A stretch of 64,000 nt of DNA from Gnetum montanum (GCA_015680685.1 MNCI01000001.1:55045-119044); one strand, 5' to 3'; shown: positions 33,739 to 47,154, numbered from the stretch's first letter. A program made the numbers and translations. Notes: generated by a model not told the origin, from the letters alone.

Positions 33739-36230
33739 ATGGTCCCGAAAAGAGGTGCATAGGGAGAACCTTCATAGAGAGCACCTAAACATGCACGAGG
33801 TGATAGGGGATAGTAGGGTGAGCTTGCAGAACATGAAGAGCAAAAAGACTAATCTTTTAGCATCCATCAAGAGGCCCTACTACTAGACAGTCAGTCCAAG
33901 GAGACGCCACAGAATCACCAGCTCATGTGTAGGTACAAAATCTCACGTTTTTCCCTTGATTACCTTGTGGCCATTCAAGAAAATTCCATGTTGACATTGG
34001 TCATCATGGAAATGAATTTTAGCCCATTTATAAATATTTCTCTAGAAGCAGTTTGAATACAACTTTAGGCATCATCCTTGTGGCCCATTCTTTTAGATAA
34101 TGGTGAATGGTACCTTGGCAAGACTCACCAAGTTTGGCATAGCAAAGAAAAAGGCACCACTATAAACATCTATGGAGTTAATGTCTCTTTCTCAATCAAG
34201 GAAATTGCAGTAGATCTTAATTTGCCAAATGAAGGGGCTAAGGTAGTCCATCTATCCACTAGATCTAACCTTGACACCTGAAAACTGTGGCTAAAATGAG
34301 CATATGGCAAAGAAGATAAAACATATAATGAATTAACTCTAGAGAAGAGGACATATTTCAAGATCAGTGCATACCATCTATTTTTCACCAAAGGTATCAA
34401 TTGAATCTCAACATATGCAGCTAGGGGAAGTGCTATCTTAATGGTTAAATATGTGGCCAATCTTCTCCAATTCTACTTTACTAAAATTCAAAGGTGGTTC
34501 AAGGAGAAAAAGGTAGGGAAGCCAATACTCCCATTCCCTTGCCTAATCAGGAGGCTATGCAAGCATGTTAGAATCATAGGGTACACAAATGATGTCTCCA
34601 GAAAGGCTCAAAATGCTTCCTTCATAGAGTTGCTCAAACCTGCCACACCAAGGAAAGATCTTGGTGAAGAGAAAGAACGGGAGAAGGAAGTAGAGCCTAA
34701 AGAACAAGTACAATGTGAGCCTAAACAACACTTGAAAACACAAGATCTACCATTGCCACCACAAGATTACAAACCTTCAATGAGCCACTTGTAGAAAATA
34801 ACTGAATCTATCAGTTAGGGAAGTAGAGATGAATCTAATCTTTTCAAAGTAATTAATGATGTCGTACATCCCACCAGTTCAACCAATCCAACATGGGATG
34901 AGATATCATTACAATTAGGAGAAGGAACATGTTCATTTTGTTGTGCTAACTAGCTAGAATAATATAGGATGAAGTTGTTGCCCAAGTTGATTGAGGAGAA
35001 CAAAGCTATAGAGCTAGAGAAGATAAAGGTGGTATGGAATGCCTTAGCTATTGATGCACAATCCTACACATATAAAAAGGCATTAGCATCCACACAAGAG
35101 GAAAATAAGTAGCTCACCACTGAGAATTAAAGGTTGACCATAGTTGAAAAGCAAAAGAATATTCTAGAAGAAAGTATCCACCAGTTGAGAGAACAATTGG
35201 TGAGGATCAACTAGGACATCAATATATTGACCAGAGAAAACAAAACCCTATCAATGGAGGAGGTTTGTGCTATTCAACAAAAATTAGCAATAGAAATTAG
35301 CATGTCGCAGAATGAGGCCAAGAACCATGAAAAATTGAAGGAACACTTTCATGACTAGGTAGGCATGTATAAGAAAATAAATGAAAAGAGATCTAGATGT
35401 CTAAAGCCCACATTAGATCCTTGTCAACACAAAATCCTAAGTGGTAGCCAATTTTGGATAGCTATGCCTTAGTCCACCAGGAAGAAGTAAAGAATAAAGA
35501 CCTACAGATCAAAGATTTGAAAGAATACATGGCGTTGGCTAACCTTAGACATGCCAAACTTTCCATGTTAATAGTAGGTTGACCTTGGAATGAGCTAGAG
35601 AAGTAGGTAGCATCCACCTATGAATTATATGAAAAAGAGTTTGCAGATCAAAAAGATGCTTTGCATAAGCTACATGTGGCAAACTCAGAATTGGAGGTGA
35701 TCAAAGCTCACTACCATAGATAGAGGAATTTTTCCTTAGACCTAGCTAGGAGTTTTGATAGATTATCACAAATTGAGAGAAAAAGCTAAGGCCTTTGANC
35801 TCCACCTATGAATTATATGAAAAAGAGTTTGCAGATCAAAAAGATGCTTTGCAGAAGCTACATGTGGCAAACTCAGAATTGGAGGTGATCAAAGCTCACT
35901 ACCATAGATAGAGGAATTTTTCCTTAGACCTAGCTAGGAGTTTTGATAGATTATCACAAATTGAGAGAAAAAGCTAAGGCCTTTGAGGAATAATGATGAT
36001 AGTTTGTAGCCTAGTATGTGAAGGACAATCAAATGTTTCCATAGCTACTATGTCCTTGGGACATATCGATGCTAGCACACATTAATTTAGCAGCCTAAAT
36101 GGTACACGAACCATGGATAGAATAAGAAAATTTGCAAGCATTTCTTGATAGCTATAAATTTCATAAGCCTGGTGACAAAGGGAAGCAACCAATGGAAGAG
36201 TCAATGCCTCTAGGCATCATATGAGCTTCC
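33739..36230 (+). pseudogene. aORF of element B (plant-transposon-protein-like domain plus coiled coil)
   Basis: From ATG 33739 (MVPKRGA) the coding sequence shifts a few times. The stretch 34078-34281 reads LDNGEWYLGKTHQVWH and SFSIKEIAVDLNLPNEGAKVV. Then LTLEKRTYFKISAYHLF, LQFYFTKIQRWFKEKKVGKP, and LPFPCLIRRLCKHVRI (34441-34590), the pattern of the 'putative plant transposon protein' domain. After an acidic Glu/Lys/Pro linker (34660-34790) comes a long coiled coil (34970-35360: LIEENKAIELEKIKVVW, IVEKQKNILEESIHQLREQL). The tail CPWDISMLAHI lies near 36045-36085. Homologous to the element A aORF over most of its length. About 186 bp is artificially doubled at the N (35799). Stops are mainly TAG at Gln. 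Function unknown. Confidence 0.72.
35613..35986. repeat. 186-bp direct repeat around a single N (assembly join)
   Basis: 35613-35798 and 35801-35986 are the same except for one T/G difference (35666 versus 35854). A single N lies at 35799. As at position 85, this is most easily explained by overlapping contig ends that were not merged. The aORF reading should be made with one copy only. Confidence 0.88.
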
Positions 36231-36400
36231 TAGTTTTTATCTTATAATATTGTGTCTCATTTTTGTACTACACCACTGCAGCATGTAAGAGTTAATTGTT
36301 TTGTTTATTATTTAAGTTGGTCAATAATTCCATACCTTTCCAAAATTTTGTATAAAAATTGTTCCTCATTTTGTTTAACTCAAGGGTAAGTTTTCATTTA

Positions 36401-36412
36401 GTCAAGGGGGTA
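36401..36412 (+). promoter_or_regulatory. Polypurine tract of element B
   Basis: GTCAAGGGGGTA immediately precedes the LTR start TGATGAGT. The same form is found in element A. Confidence 0.8.
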
Positions 36413-37297
36413 TGATGAGTCATGAATCTATTGACCCCGATATCAAATATCTGATATTGGAGCCATAATATTGGATCTTAGGAAGTGATTTCAGATATTT
36501 GATATTGTCTCGTCCTGGCTAGCCTATAAATATAGCACCTGGGTGCATGGTTTGAACAAAAATAGATAGAATAAATAGTTTTAGTTTTAGTTTTTAGTTA
36601 GTTTCTTTGTAGATTATTTTTTAGTCCTCTTATTTTCCCTAGTGCATGCCTACAGTGTGATGTTTGTAATCGTATGACACCTTGGTTCAACTGTGACAGA
36701 CTTGGACACGTTACATGATAGGAAATAAAGATCAAGATTGCTCCCATCATTGTAGCATCCACTTATATTATTGTTGCTTTTAATTGTTAATTATTTATTG
36801 TTTCCTTTAGTTAACATTTCCATTTATTTATATTTACTATTTCGATCATGAAGCAGAATGCATATGCCTTACTCATGAGTGCTTAAGTGTAAGTACTTGG
36901 TAATCTAGCAGCGTATCATTTGGCACACCCAGTGACATATTCTTGGAAATCCTAGAAGTAGTCTCATGAAGTCCAAGGCATTTACGGACAATTAAGAGTG
37001 GATACTCATTGCATGTAGGGTAGTTTAGATTCTACTCTCCATTGTTCAGTAGCTTAATTAATTTATCTCTTTTTCATCATTAGGAGTAGCATAAAATTAG
37101 ACAACATCATATTCCTCACTTTGGACTAAACCATACATGACAAAGCTACCACTAGTCTAAGTGGGAAGACAACAAAATACAATTAGAGTATAACGATCTA
37201 GATACCACAACTAGTCCCATCCATAGAATTCGACCAGATCATGGATAAACACTTATGATCTGTATCTTTGAGCATAGCTGTACCTCGTCACTCATCA
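36413..37297 (+). repeat. 3' LTR of element B
   Basis: 885 bp, TGATGAGT ... ACTCATCA, with TATA-like CCTATAAATATA at 36533-36544. Followed by GTTAT, the TSD. Confidence 0.9.
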
Positions 37298-37302
37298 GTT
37301 AT

Positions 37303-38599
37303 CTTAATTTGAATTAAATTATGTCCATCTTTTATTCTTTAGTTACCCAAGTTACGGTAGATCAAATTCTTATTTTCATCTTATATTACACATGGATATT
37401 TACTTACCTAATTACAAAATTATACATTATATAAATAAAAAAATAAGACAAAAATAGAATAAGGATTTAAAAAATTCATTTTTTAGAAGATCTCATAATC
37501 GTCCATATTATAGTTTTATAATAGGCTAGTCCATATTGGTATTCTTGCCATTCTAAGGTCCAAGGTGGGCATGTAGGATATTACCTTTTATTCCATAGGG
37601 TTCTTGCAAGCATGTTATATGTTACAATGTTCATACATATTGCTAGGTTTTCTTTAGATTCATTTTCACTCATAGGTATCATACATCTTGTTAGAACAAG
37701 GTTATGATTTTTTATGATGACTAAATCTTTGTAGAATAATCCTATTGCTTATTGAGTTTAGTGTGAACATTTTCCTTTTATTGGTTTAACAATTGAGCTT
37801 TGAATTGCTTACTTTCTTGGAAAACTATCCAACATTCCTACTTGGACCTTTCTACACCTCTTAGGATACTAACTTTAAGTGTTGAAAACTTATAATGAAA
37901 GGTTATTAACCTAAGTTTTGTTATATGGCTTATGAAGCCTAGTCTACGGAAATATACATCTAAGTGCTCAATCTTTTGGTTCAACGGTAATTAAATATGA
38001 GCTATTTATAAAGTGTTCACATGAGTATGTTCCCCTAAATTTTGAAATTTGGTAAGACCATTTAACCTTACAATTAGGTGTAGAAAGTGAAAATTTGTTA
38101 GAAATGACTATTTATTTGCTAAAAATGGATTCCTAAATAAAAAATATGGTAGTTTAATTACTATTGAATTAAAGTAGGATTTAGCAAAATTAGATATAAA
38201 TGTTTTTCTCAAACTCAATTTCCTACATCCAAACTAACTACACTAGTGTATCCAAAATGTCAAAAAATATTAAAAATACTATTTTTCTATTTCAAATGAA
38301 TGTCCTATGCTAAGGTTATTGGAGGAGGGATTGTTATGGTATATTCTTAAAACCTAGAAATTTTAATAATAAATATCAACAATGCATCAACAATAATGAT
38401 ACACTTTTTCGTAACCAAAAAAACTAAACATAATGTGCATTAAATCATAGGTTCAAAACATCAATAATATGATTGAGAGAGAAAGGAAAGGTTTAATTAT
38501 TTTGAGGGTGCAAATACTAGTTTTTACCCTTACAACTAATCTTAGAAAAATCTTCCCTTTGGGATAGGAAAATAATTAAGCCTTGCCATTTGTCAAAAA
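37303..38599. other. No gene recognised
   Basis: Very AT-rich sequence. It may include the 3' untranslated end of the minus-strand LINE, but no poly(T), TSD or coding motif could be fixed. Confidence 0.4.
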
Positions 38600-40470
38600 A
38601 GTCCTTTTGGATTTTTACTTTTAAAAATAGGCTTCCTAAAAATGAAAATAATCCAAAAAGTAGTTTGAATGACAAATTATAAAAAAGCATAAATCTTCTA
38701 GAAGAAATTAAAAAAATAGCACAAAAAGCATTCTTTCATGCACATAAGAAAGAAAATAAAGAATTAATATTTATAGGATACTTCCTTTTCTTACTATGAA
38801 CTTGAAATAAAAATTTCATATTAAGATTCAAGTTTATCTTAAAATTGAGGCTTTTTATTGAAGAATGTTTCTTGTAAATCACATCACATTTGTACTTCCA
38901 AATGCAAAAAAGAACATGATGCCTAAGCATATTCTAAAAAATTATCAAAAATACCATTACTTATTATTCCTACATAAATGACATGAATAGAAGAATTTTG
39001 GAATCTTTGAAATTAAAAAACTAAAAAAATACCATTATCAAGCTTGTTGAGAAAAAGAATAATAAATAAAAACATGTTTAATAGAGTCTTCATAAAGGAA
39101 AAATGGATAAACTAGATTATCAAAATTAAGAAGTTGTAACTGACAACTAATAGGAAGGCCTTTATATAATAAATACTAAGTAAAAGATTACACCTTTAGC
39201 TAAATCCCAAGTCTCCATAAGTTCTTAAAACTTTTTTTCTAATCATTCTTAATATATTGAGTGTTCCATCTATGATTGAGAATTTCAAAAAGGATCTTTC
39301 TTTGTATTAAATCACTAATAACCTTTTTCAATAAAAAAAATTACCATTTTAACATCATCAAGCCAAACATAATAATCTCGAAAACAAAATAACAATTAAG
39401 AAGAAGATCCTAAGAAAATTGCTAAACATCTATCATGAGGAGTTTGAAAAGAGGCTTTAGATATTTGATTTAGATTAAATTTATCTTTGACCTTTTCCCA
39501 TTCTAATTGTATAGGATGGGTTATATTAGAGAAAACTTTGTAATATGAAAAATTCCTTTATGATGAAATTTAATCCTTTTTAGATTAGAATCATAAGTAG
39601 CTAATGTGATAGTATTTCCATAAAAATGTACCTACTAGATAGACATATATTCAGTAGAATCCCATGAATGTTGTAAGGGGTTTTATTATAAATAAGAACT
39701 AATCTATTGCCAAGCTATTCAAATGTAGAGAAGAAAAAATTTATCTACCAATCTTAATTTTGATAGAGTAATAACCCAATCCATCGAGTATTAAATCAAA
39801 ATTTTGAATTTTTTGGATAACTAGATTTAATTCAGTGTCTAATAAGAAATTTACAAATTTTATTACTTTAACTCTTAAAATTCATTTAGTAGTAAGAAAT
39901 AAATCTTGATGTAAGTTGAAGGAAAGCCAAATCACAATTTTTTTTTATCAAGAGTATAAAATTTCCAATTAACTCAAGAAAAATAATGAAGAGCTTTATT
40001 GTTTTTCTAAACTAGAAATTAATCCATACAAGAATTTTTTTTTTAAAAGTATAAATAGTTAACATGCCATCCTCTCTCATAAGAGAGCAAGAATAAGTGA
40101 GAGTCATAGATATAAAAAAATTTAAAGCCTCTTTATCAATACATTGTGAAGTAAACATATCTGAATGATGATAAAAAAAAAGCATTTAAAATATTCATAG
40201 AGGTGGAGATAATATTATCACTAATAGGAATTTCATTAATTTAATAACTCAATTTAGGGCCTTTTCAAAACTTAAAGAATACCTTTAAAGCACTATCCCC
40301 TGTTTTCAACTAAGATAACTGACACTTAATTTAATCACCTTGAGCCTTTTGGTATTCAATAATTTTTTAATACTATTAAAGACTCATGAATTGCTAATAA
40401 ACATTTTTATCATGAGGAGTATGAGATAAATATTCTTTAAGATGATGATTTTTTTATAACACACCATTTT
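38600..40470 (-). mobile_element. LINE 3' half (RT region, zinc-binding and C-terminal parts)
   Basis: On the minus strand, AQGDQIKCQLSWLKTGD..LKVFF-type residues (about 40260-40340, reading TAG as Gln) match the W...GD.NTKFF motif that precedes RT in plant L1-type LINEs. Further on, LEWEKVKDKFNLN (about 39470-39510) and LYEDSIKHVFIYYSFS (39050-39105) recall the RT-associated zinc-binding domain with decayed cysteines. CIWKYKCDVIYKK (about 38870-38920) recalls the segment just after it. The RT core itself is too decayed to read. Heavy indels and stops. Confidence 0.55.
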
Positions 40471-40510
40471 TTAGTACCTTAAGTTAGTGATTAGCTTCTA
40501 TGATGATGGA

Positions 40511-40532
40511 TATTATATATATATATATATAT
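40511..40532. repeat. (TA)n microsatellite
   Basis: About eleven uninterrupted TA units. Confidence 0.9.
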
Positions 40533-41513
40533 TGTATATTATGAATTCTTCTATATGAGTATTGTATTTATAAATGCTAGTTTGGTATTTATGATATTTA
40601 TGTATTTTTGTTTTATGCAATGATCTAGTTGAATGAGTTGGTAGGTACCATGGGTATTAGCAAAGACTTAGGACTACTTTAACCAATATAAGTATCTATC
40701 AAGCATTGATTTATATTAAGCTTGGTTATACTTGACAAGGTGTAACAAGATCTTATGTGTGGTTTCTATTTAATTATTGGGTTGACATCTATCTTTTGGA
40801 TTTGTGAGTATTTTATATTTCATTTTTAGCTTTTATTTCATATTTATTAACTTGTTATGGTATAGTAGATGTTTTTATTACATGCCATATATAAGTTAGA
40901 GGTTTTATATTCATTAGTAAGTTTTATAACATTTATGGTTAGAGTATATTTTATATTTAGTACTTTGTAAGATTTCAAGGTTATATGATTTATATTCTAT
41001 GATTTTGTGGATAGTCATTATTATTTAATTTATTATTATTGTTAAGAAATGACATTTTTCTTAGATATTTCTTATTATAAGTATTTTAATAAAGTGCTAT
41101 AGTATTATTAATTTTTGTGTAATTTTTTGGTTATTTAGTTATGTGGTAGGTTAGGTGTTTTGTTTATTATGTTGTGCCACATGTAGTAGTTTAGTAAGTT
41201 ATATTTTTTTTATTTTATTACTAGTATCTTATTTAGATGAGTTAACTTTAGTAAGTTTTATTCACTATTTATGTTATGTATTTTATACATTACATGGTTA
41301 TTCTTATAACATTGGTTAGTGAGTTAGCAAAAAGAGTTAGTATTAGAATTTCCTTGTAGCATAAGTCAAAGTTACCTTTTCTTATTTTTTTAAGGAGGAT
41401 AGTTTTAGATTTTTTTATCATTCAAGTTTAATGTTATGTGTATGAGAGAGAGTTTATGTTTATGCTTGCTAGATTTTTGAGAGTTGTCCTGATTAGGATT
41501 AGAAAAACATTGG

Positions 41514-41537
41514 TTAGGGTTAGGGTTAGGGTTAGGA
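41514..41537 (+). repeat. Short TTAGGG run
   Basis: Three perfect TTAGGG units and one TTAGGA. Most plants use TTTAGGG at telomeres. Too short to be more than a chance microsatellite or an interstitial scar. Confidence 0.7.
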
Positions 41538-42534
41538 TTAGCACATTTGAAGGGAACATAATCTTATATATATCCTAGCCTAAGCCTAGACGAGCACCCA
41601 TCTATTTATAGGATTTGGATGTAGAGACTTTGTTTATGAATCAAGATGTTGTTGTATAATTGTCTGCATGATTTGTGTATGCATGTTGTAGCTTAGTTTG
41701 TGATGAAGACCTATTCTTAATAACCTAATTTGAGGCAAAATCAATAAAATTACCATAATTGAAAATAAGAAAATAAACACAATCTTTATTCTTTCTTAAA
41801 ATATCATATTACAAATGCTAGAAGTAAAGATTCCAAGGATAGATAATACTCAAGATCCTCTCACAATCATACTTATTTCACATAAGATGTAAAAAAAAAA
41901 TGACTCTCTCATTCTCTTTAGAAAATAGCAAATGGCTTATAAAAAATAATGTTCAAGAAGTGCTCAACTATCCTCTTTCAAGATAATTTCTACCTCTCTT
42001 TCTAGAGGCACTTTAGGAGCTTCTCTTCACCTCATATTTGAAAGGCATCTTCTCTAATCTCCATCCTCAAGATTATGTCTTGATGTATTTTTATAAGTTT
42101 TCAAGTGATATTTAATATTTTATCCATATTATAATTCAATTTTGAATTCATTGAAATCTATAAAAGATGTCTTTGAAGAGCAGAGGACATCTTTCCTGAA
42201 TGTAAAGATGTTTAGGGTAGATGTCTTTTGGATGTAGAATATATCTTTCTCAAAGATGACATTGATACAAAATACATCTCAGAGTAGGAGTAAATGTCTA
42301 TTACCCAAATAAGACATCTTATCTACTAGAGTAGATGTCTATTGTGCTAGGGTCAAAAATAAAGATTCTTATTTTGAGGTTTGGAACACTTGAACATCTT
42401 AAAAGATGTTTCCAATGAATCCAAGATCCCTTGAACTCATCAAAATAGGCTTGAAACTCATCCAAACATGCTAAAAATCAAGGAAAAGATACAACTAATT
42501 AGAGAGATGATACATTAGTATATGATGTCTACAT

Positions 42535-43657
42535 TGAGGATTGAGAACTTAGAAGGTTCAAGGTAGGGGATGGGGGGATGTTGGGGTAGGGTGGGGGTTG
42601 AATAAGTTCCCCAATTGAAATTCTACCTATCACATAAAAACACAAAATTTTACATGGTTTCCAATATTGGGTACAATCAGTGCATAGCTCTAGACTTTGT
42701 TTTTTAATAAAATATGGTTTGAAGGATACCACACCCTATACAAGCTCTAAGCTCTACACCAGTGTGTTTTGTCACTACAAAACCATTGAATCATACAATG
42801 TCTAAACAAGCTTAGAATGAGATTTCAAGGATCCCACAACCTTTATAAAATTAAGCTGTACTTCAGAGTGTTTTGACACTACAAAACTACTTAACCTCAC
42901 AATGTTCCAATAAGCTCAATGTGGATGCATTCTCGCAAGAAGCACATCAACCTTGTAGGGCTAAAAGAAAAATAAAAAGAAAAATAAATAAGAAAAGAAT
43001 GTAACTAAATTTAGAAGTCCTTGTCATTGAAGCTTAATACAACATACAATCAAGTAAATGATGTTCAATGAAGAAAAAGAATACAATAGCATAGATAAGA
43101 AAATGATTGATCTTGTGTGAACAATACTTGGACAATTTTTAAGATCTTGGTATCTTCTTATAGCCTTAGAGTTTTCAAAAAATCCTAGGAATTCATGCAA
43201 TAGCTACCAAATGGCTAGTGTAGAATTCTCCTTTGAGGTTGGGATGTCTACTTAAGATTGGCCTCAATTCAGGAGAGATGTCTCAATGTAAAGTGGGACA
43301 TCTTCTGTGGGATGTCTTTAGGGAGATTTCTACTCTAAGACATAAACATATACTATTTTTGGAAGACTTCTCCTCAACTTTTGGACTCTATATTCTAAGG
43401 CTTTCTCTCATTAATTTACCTTCTTGCCAGTTCTTGGAGCATCTTCATTTGATCTGTAGTCTTCATTTTTGTCCATGCTTGTTAAGGCTCTCATCTTGGC
43501 TCATGTAGTCTTCACTTTATCATCTCATTGTAGATCTTGTTTCCTTGAATTCTTAGATCTCATGTGATGTTCTTGTTCATGTCCTGCAAACACATTATCC
43601 ACAAAAAACATTCCATGTTCTCCATTTTCGTTAAGGTTTTGACATACCAAAAGGTCA
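42535..43657 (-). mobile_element. C-family copia LTR (3' LTR), minus strand
   Basis: On the minus strand it starts TGACCTTTTGGTATGTCAAA just after a PPT and ends TCTCAATCCTCA. It matches the plus-strand LTR at 4788-5968. It includes a TATA-like GCTATAAGAAG near 43155-43165 and several AGATGTC/GACATC motifs upstream of it. The element body should lie to the right; the 600 bp there show no RT, so it is deleted or decayed. Confidence 0.75.
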
Positions 43658-43660
43658 AAA

Positions 43661-43674
43661 ATCTCCTCCTTTTT
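43661..43674 (-). promoter_or_regulatory. Polypurine tract before the C-family LTR
   Basis: AAAAAGGAGGAGAT on the minus strand; counterpart of the PPT at 4771-4785. Confidence 0.7.
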
Positions 43675-43675
43675 G

Positions 43676-44270
43676 GCATTGACCAAAACTTAAGAACATG
43701 ATTTAGTAGATACTAAAATCGATTGAGATAAAATGATGAAAGATTGTAAAATTACATCCTTAATACAATACAAAACTCATTAGTCATTTAGACACTTGTG
43801 AATTTTTGAATGAGAACATTTATGACCAAGAACTTAGAAACAAGAGCATTAGTACCATCATAATGTCAAAACTTGAAATTTAGAAAGATAAGCATTAGTA
43901 GAGATGTTTTATTATTCATAAAATTTAGTTTTGAATATTCACCTAGTATTGATGATCTTCTTGTTCTTTGGTTTGTCTACTAAGAATCATGTATTATTCT
44001 TGTTATTCCATCTATTATTCCATTCTTTAATTTTTAGGGATTTTATCATACTTAATTATTTATTAATTAGGGTTGAAAAGGAAACATTATATTTTTCTTG
44101 GCTTCTTATGTATAGTGTTAGAGATTTGATATGTGTGGTGATCCTTCTTCACTCATGATCTTGGTTCATAGGTTTGTTACTCCTTATATTCTTCATGAAT
44201 ATAAAATGAGTCAACCTATAAGATTTTCTCATCAAGTATTATAATTCTTCATACATCACACTTCTTCTTA
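43676..44270 (-). other. Junction stretch without recognised coding
   Basis: Lies between the C-family PPT and the end of the E integrase. RT and RNase H, expected here in a copia element, are missing. A deletion or an E/C element junction must fall in this stretch. Confidence 0.4.
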
Positions 44271-44274
44271 AGTG

Positions 44275-45300
44275 AATCAAAAAAATTGTAGCCACTTGTA
44301 TTAGAATCATATCCAAGAAAGATACACTTCATACCTCTATCATATAGCCTCTTCAAAAGAGCATTGGGGATCTACACATGGCATCCACATAAAAATGCTT
44401 TGAGATGAGAGAGATTTTTATTTTAACATATACAAAATGATAATAAGTTCAAACCTATTAGAGATGTGATAAATCTATTAAAGATATAGACAGCCATGTG
44501 AACTACCTCATTCTAATAGAAATTAGAAATGAAGACATGCTTAAAAAAACATCTACACATTTCTTGGATCATACCATTCTTTCTCTTACAACATTCATTA
44601 CTTTGTGGTTCATACTCACATGTAATTTACTTTGAGATGTTATGTTTTTTTAAAAAATTTATTAAAGTGCTCATTACAGATTCACCTTCTCTATCAATTC
44701 TTATGGATCTGATCTTTAAGACAATCATATTTTCCACCAATTTCTTCAAACTTTGAAAGACTCCAAACACTTAATCTTTGGAATAGAGGATGTTGCTCCA
44801 TGTGTACATGGAAAAATCATAAATAATCATCAAAAAATATTTACCTCATCCATGAGAAATGGTATGTATTGAATCCATAACATCCATGTGGATAAGTTTC
44901 AAAGGGTCAATCTTTCTCTTATTTATATTGAAATGTTGAAGTAACTTTTGTTTGTCCTTTTGACATGTGTCATACCTTTAATGAGGTGCATTATGAAACT
45001 TGACTCCAATGACTATTTGATTTTTGATGAGATCAAGAAGGTTGGAATAGGAGGCATGACCAAGCCTTCAATATCATAATCTTATCATGTAATGCTTTAA
45101 AAGCTCTTGATAGAGAATTAAATGAATAGAATGCATTACTCTAATATAATAAGTACGATTTTCCAACATGGAAATCTTTGCAACTAGATCATGATTATTA
45201 GAATGATGCATTCATCATTCTCAAAGATAATATTGTTACCTTTTTTATACATTTATTCAAGTAAAAGGAAAGAATTGGATTATTGAGAAACATAAAAAAT
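44275..45300 (-). pseudogene. Copia GAG-pre-integrase and integrase (element E)
   Basis: On the minus strand: RLGHASYSNLLDLIKNQIVIG (GAG-pre-integrase, about 45010-45080), YDTCQKDKQK, LKLIHMDVM, MIIYDFSMYTW, then IRIDREGESV, CEYEPQSNECCKRKNGMIQE (about 44540-44620), and at the end CIFLGYDSNTSGYNFF (44278-44330). This is the usual order of a Ty1/copia integrase. Of the D,D(35)E triad the first Asp (HMD) is visible and the others are changed. Several TAG/TGA stops. Confidence 0.82.
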
Positions 45301-45816
45301 ATCATGAACTTGGATGGGATGACCATTATTAAGAACAATTTAACATTTAATAATTTCTTAGATTTTTAAATAAGCCCCACTACCTAATTTAATTGATTTA
45401 AGACTCTTATCATCCTTAAAGTATATAAAAAATATTTATTCATGTAGAGGGACCAATTTCTTTAGTCATGTAGAGAGTAGTAAAACTAGTATTAGAGTCA
45501 TCACCTACTTTTACTTTTGTCTTGGGTTGATGGAAAATCTCCTCCTTGTTGTGCTTAATTATTACCTTCTTGAATGGTGTGCTTTGAAAATATTATTTTT
45601 TGCTAACCTTTTTTCTTCATGTGATCTTATTGTTGTAATATTTGCATCATGGAACTAATCAAAATGTGCAAAGATGTTTCTCCTTGGTTGGAAATTGAAT
45701 CTTGCATATTCCCTTATTTATTTTGGACCTATTTATCTACCTTTGAAATTTGATAGCTTACTCTATTAAGATAATGCTTTATTTATTTGGAAATTTGTAC
45801 TTCCTATTCTTCTTCT
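45301..45816 (-). pseudogene. Element E Gag C-terminus / protease region
   Basis: Directly left of element D. Joined across D, the reading EVETKEE (52060-52085) continues into EQEVQISKQIKHYLNRVSY, so the Gag frame is continuous once D and one TSD are removed. Further on, KVKVDDSNTSFTTLY may mark the start of the protease region, but no DSGA is visible. Confidence 0.6.
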
Positions 45817-47154
45817 TATCAATTATGTATGTAATAGAAGAAGATCCTTGAGATACATTAACGAAAAAAGTTTTAGCTTCAAAATTCACTAGAAAATTCA
45901 TGAAAAGATGACCATGAATCTAGAAGAGATTCTAGTATTACAACATGAGTCATGGTGAGGCTGAAACATAAATAAATTTGAAAAATGAGAATACCATGAG
46001 TTGTGGTATTACAACAGGAGTTTTTGGTTAGAGACTAGGACTCAACCATGAGTCATGATTAGAGATCATGAGTTAATCATGATTTGTGGTTAAGATAAAG
46101 GATTTATAAAGATAGAAATAAGATTGTAATAGTAAAAGATAAAATTGTAAGTCATGGTCTAAGGTCATGAGTTGTTCACTGATCATGATCTTTATGCACT
46201 TTAATCATGATTGCACCATGGGCTATGATGGTTAATCATAAGTATATTATGACTTGTGATTGATAACATGAGTGGATCATGAGTGCTGATATTATTTAAT
46301 TTTAATTAAGATTGTACCATAAGTTTTGTTAAGGTCATGACAATACATGTAATATAGAAACATTGAACTTTGGCTATGATTTCTTCAAAGATTCAAAACA
46401 ACAAACTTCCAAACTATGAAAATATTGAAAGCTAGACTCCATATGGGAAAAATCTTGGCCTTAAACTAATGAAAGTATTGAAAAATGACTTTAAAATAGA
46501 AACTTTAAGTCAACTTCATCAAACCATTAAAACTAAAAAAATTGTAAACGTATGTAACTTTTACCACTTTGAGAATTGAGAAAGTAGATGAGGACATGCA
46601 AAAGAACTAGAAACTTGATAATTTAACTTAGAAATGAGATTAATTTTTTAACATATGATAAAATATGGACATGAGAATAAATTGAGGCTAAATAAAAATA
46701 CATTGTGATCAAAACATTCTAGGAGAAAAAGAAGGAGAAAAATATCCTTGAGAGATTTTAGTAGAGTAAAGAATGAATTAATACCTATAAATTTTAAAAA
46801 AATTGATGCCTTTCTCTTAGGATTTCCAAAAATAACTAAAGTATGCTTTGTATAAGTATGAGAGCATCCATGCATGCCCACTATTTCTCTCATCATCAAT
46901 CCACTCCAAGAGCATCTCTTTGTACACATGAGCATGTTTCATATGAGTACAACTCCCACTATGACACCTTACTTCAATAACTTCACTAATTTGTATACAT
47001 GTATATGGGTGTGCACATTATTTTAAAAAATTCAATTTGAAAATATAAAAAAAATAACTAACATGAACTTCAACATACATAAGGTGCATAACCTATGAAC
47101 TTCAAACACAAGTAAAGAACATGAATACATAAATACACTAGATAATTTCTAATA
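45817..47154 (-). repeat. 3' LTR of element D
   Basis: Minus strand starts TATTAGAAATTATCTAG and ends ATTGATA. Contains many CATGAGTCATGGT-type near-palindromes at 45940-46280. 1338 bp. Confidence 0.9.

Larger units (their letters stand above)
28408..37297 (+). mobile_element. Element B: complete non-autonomous Ty3 element (gag and aORF, no pol)
   Basis: Two LTRs (28408-29278, 36413-37297), a tRNA-Asp-type PBS, gag, a T-rich spacer, an internal promoter-like block, a putative intron, aORF and a PPT are all in order. LTR termini form the inverted pair TGATGAGT / ACTCATCA. Flanks ATTAT (28403-28407) and GTTAT (37298-37302) are a 5-bp TSD with one change. Where element A has protease, RT, RNase H and integrase, B passes straight from gag to the spacer. 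LTRs are roughly 90% alike by eye, so it is old. The PBS and the gag and aORF similarity place it with A. Confidence 0.88.
40471..42534. other. AT-rich region without a recognised gene
   Basis: Contains a (TA)n run at 40511-40532, a short TTAGGG run at 41514-41537, several TTAGTAAGTT words (40914, 41190, 41247) and a stretch dense in GATGTCT/AGACATC (42160-42410) that resembles C-family LTR sequence. It may be one or more unidentified LTRs. Confidence 0.35.
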
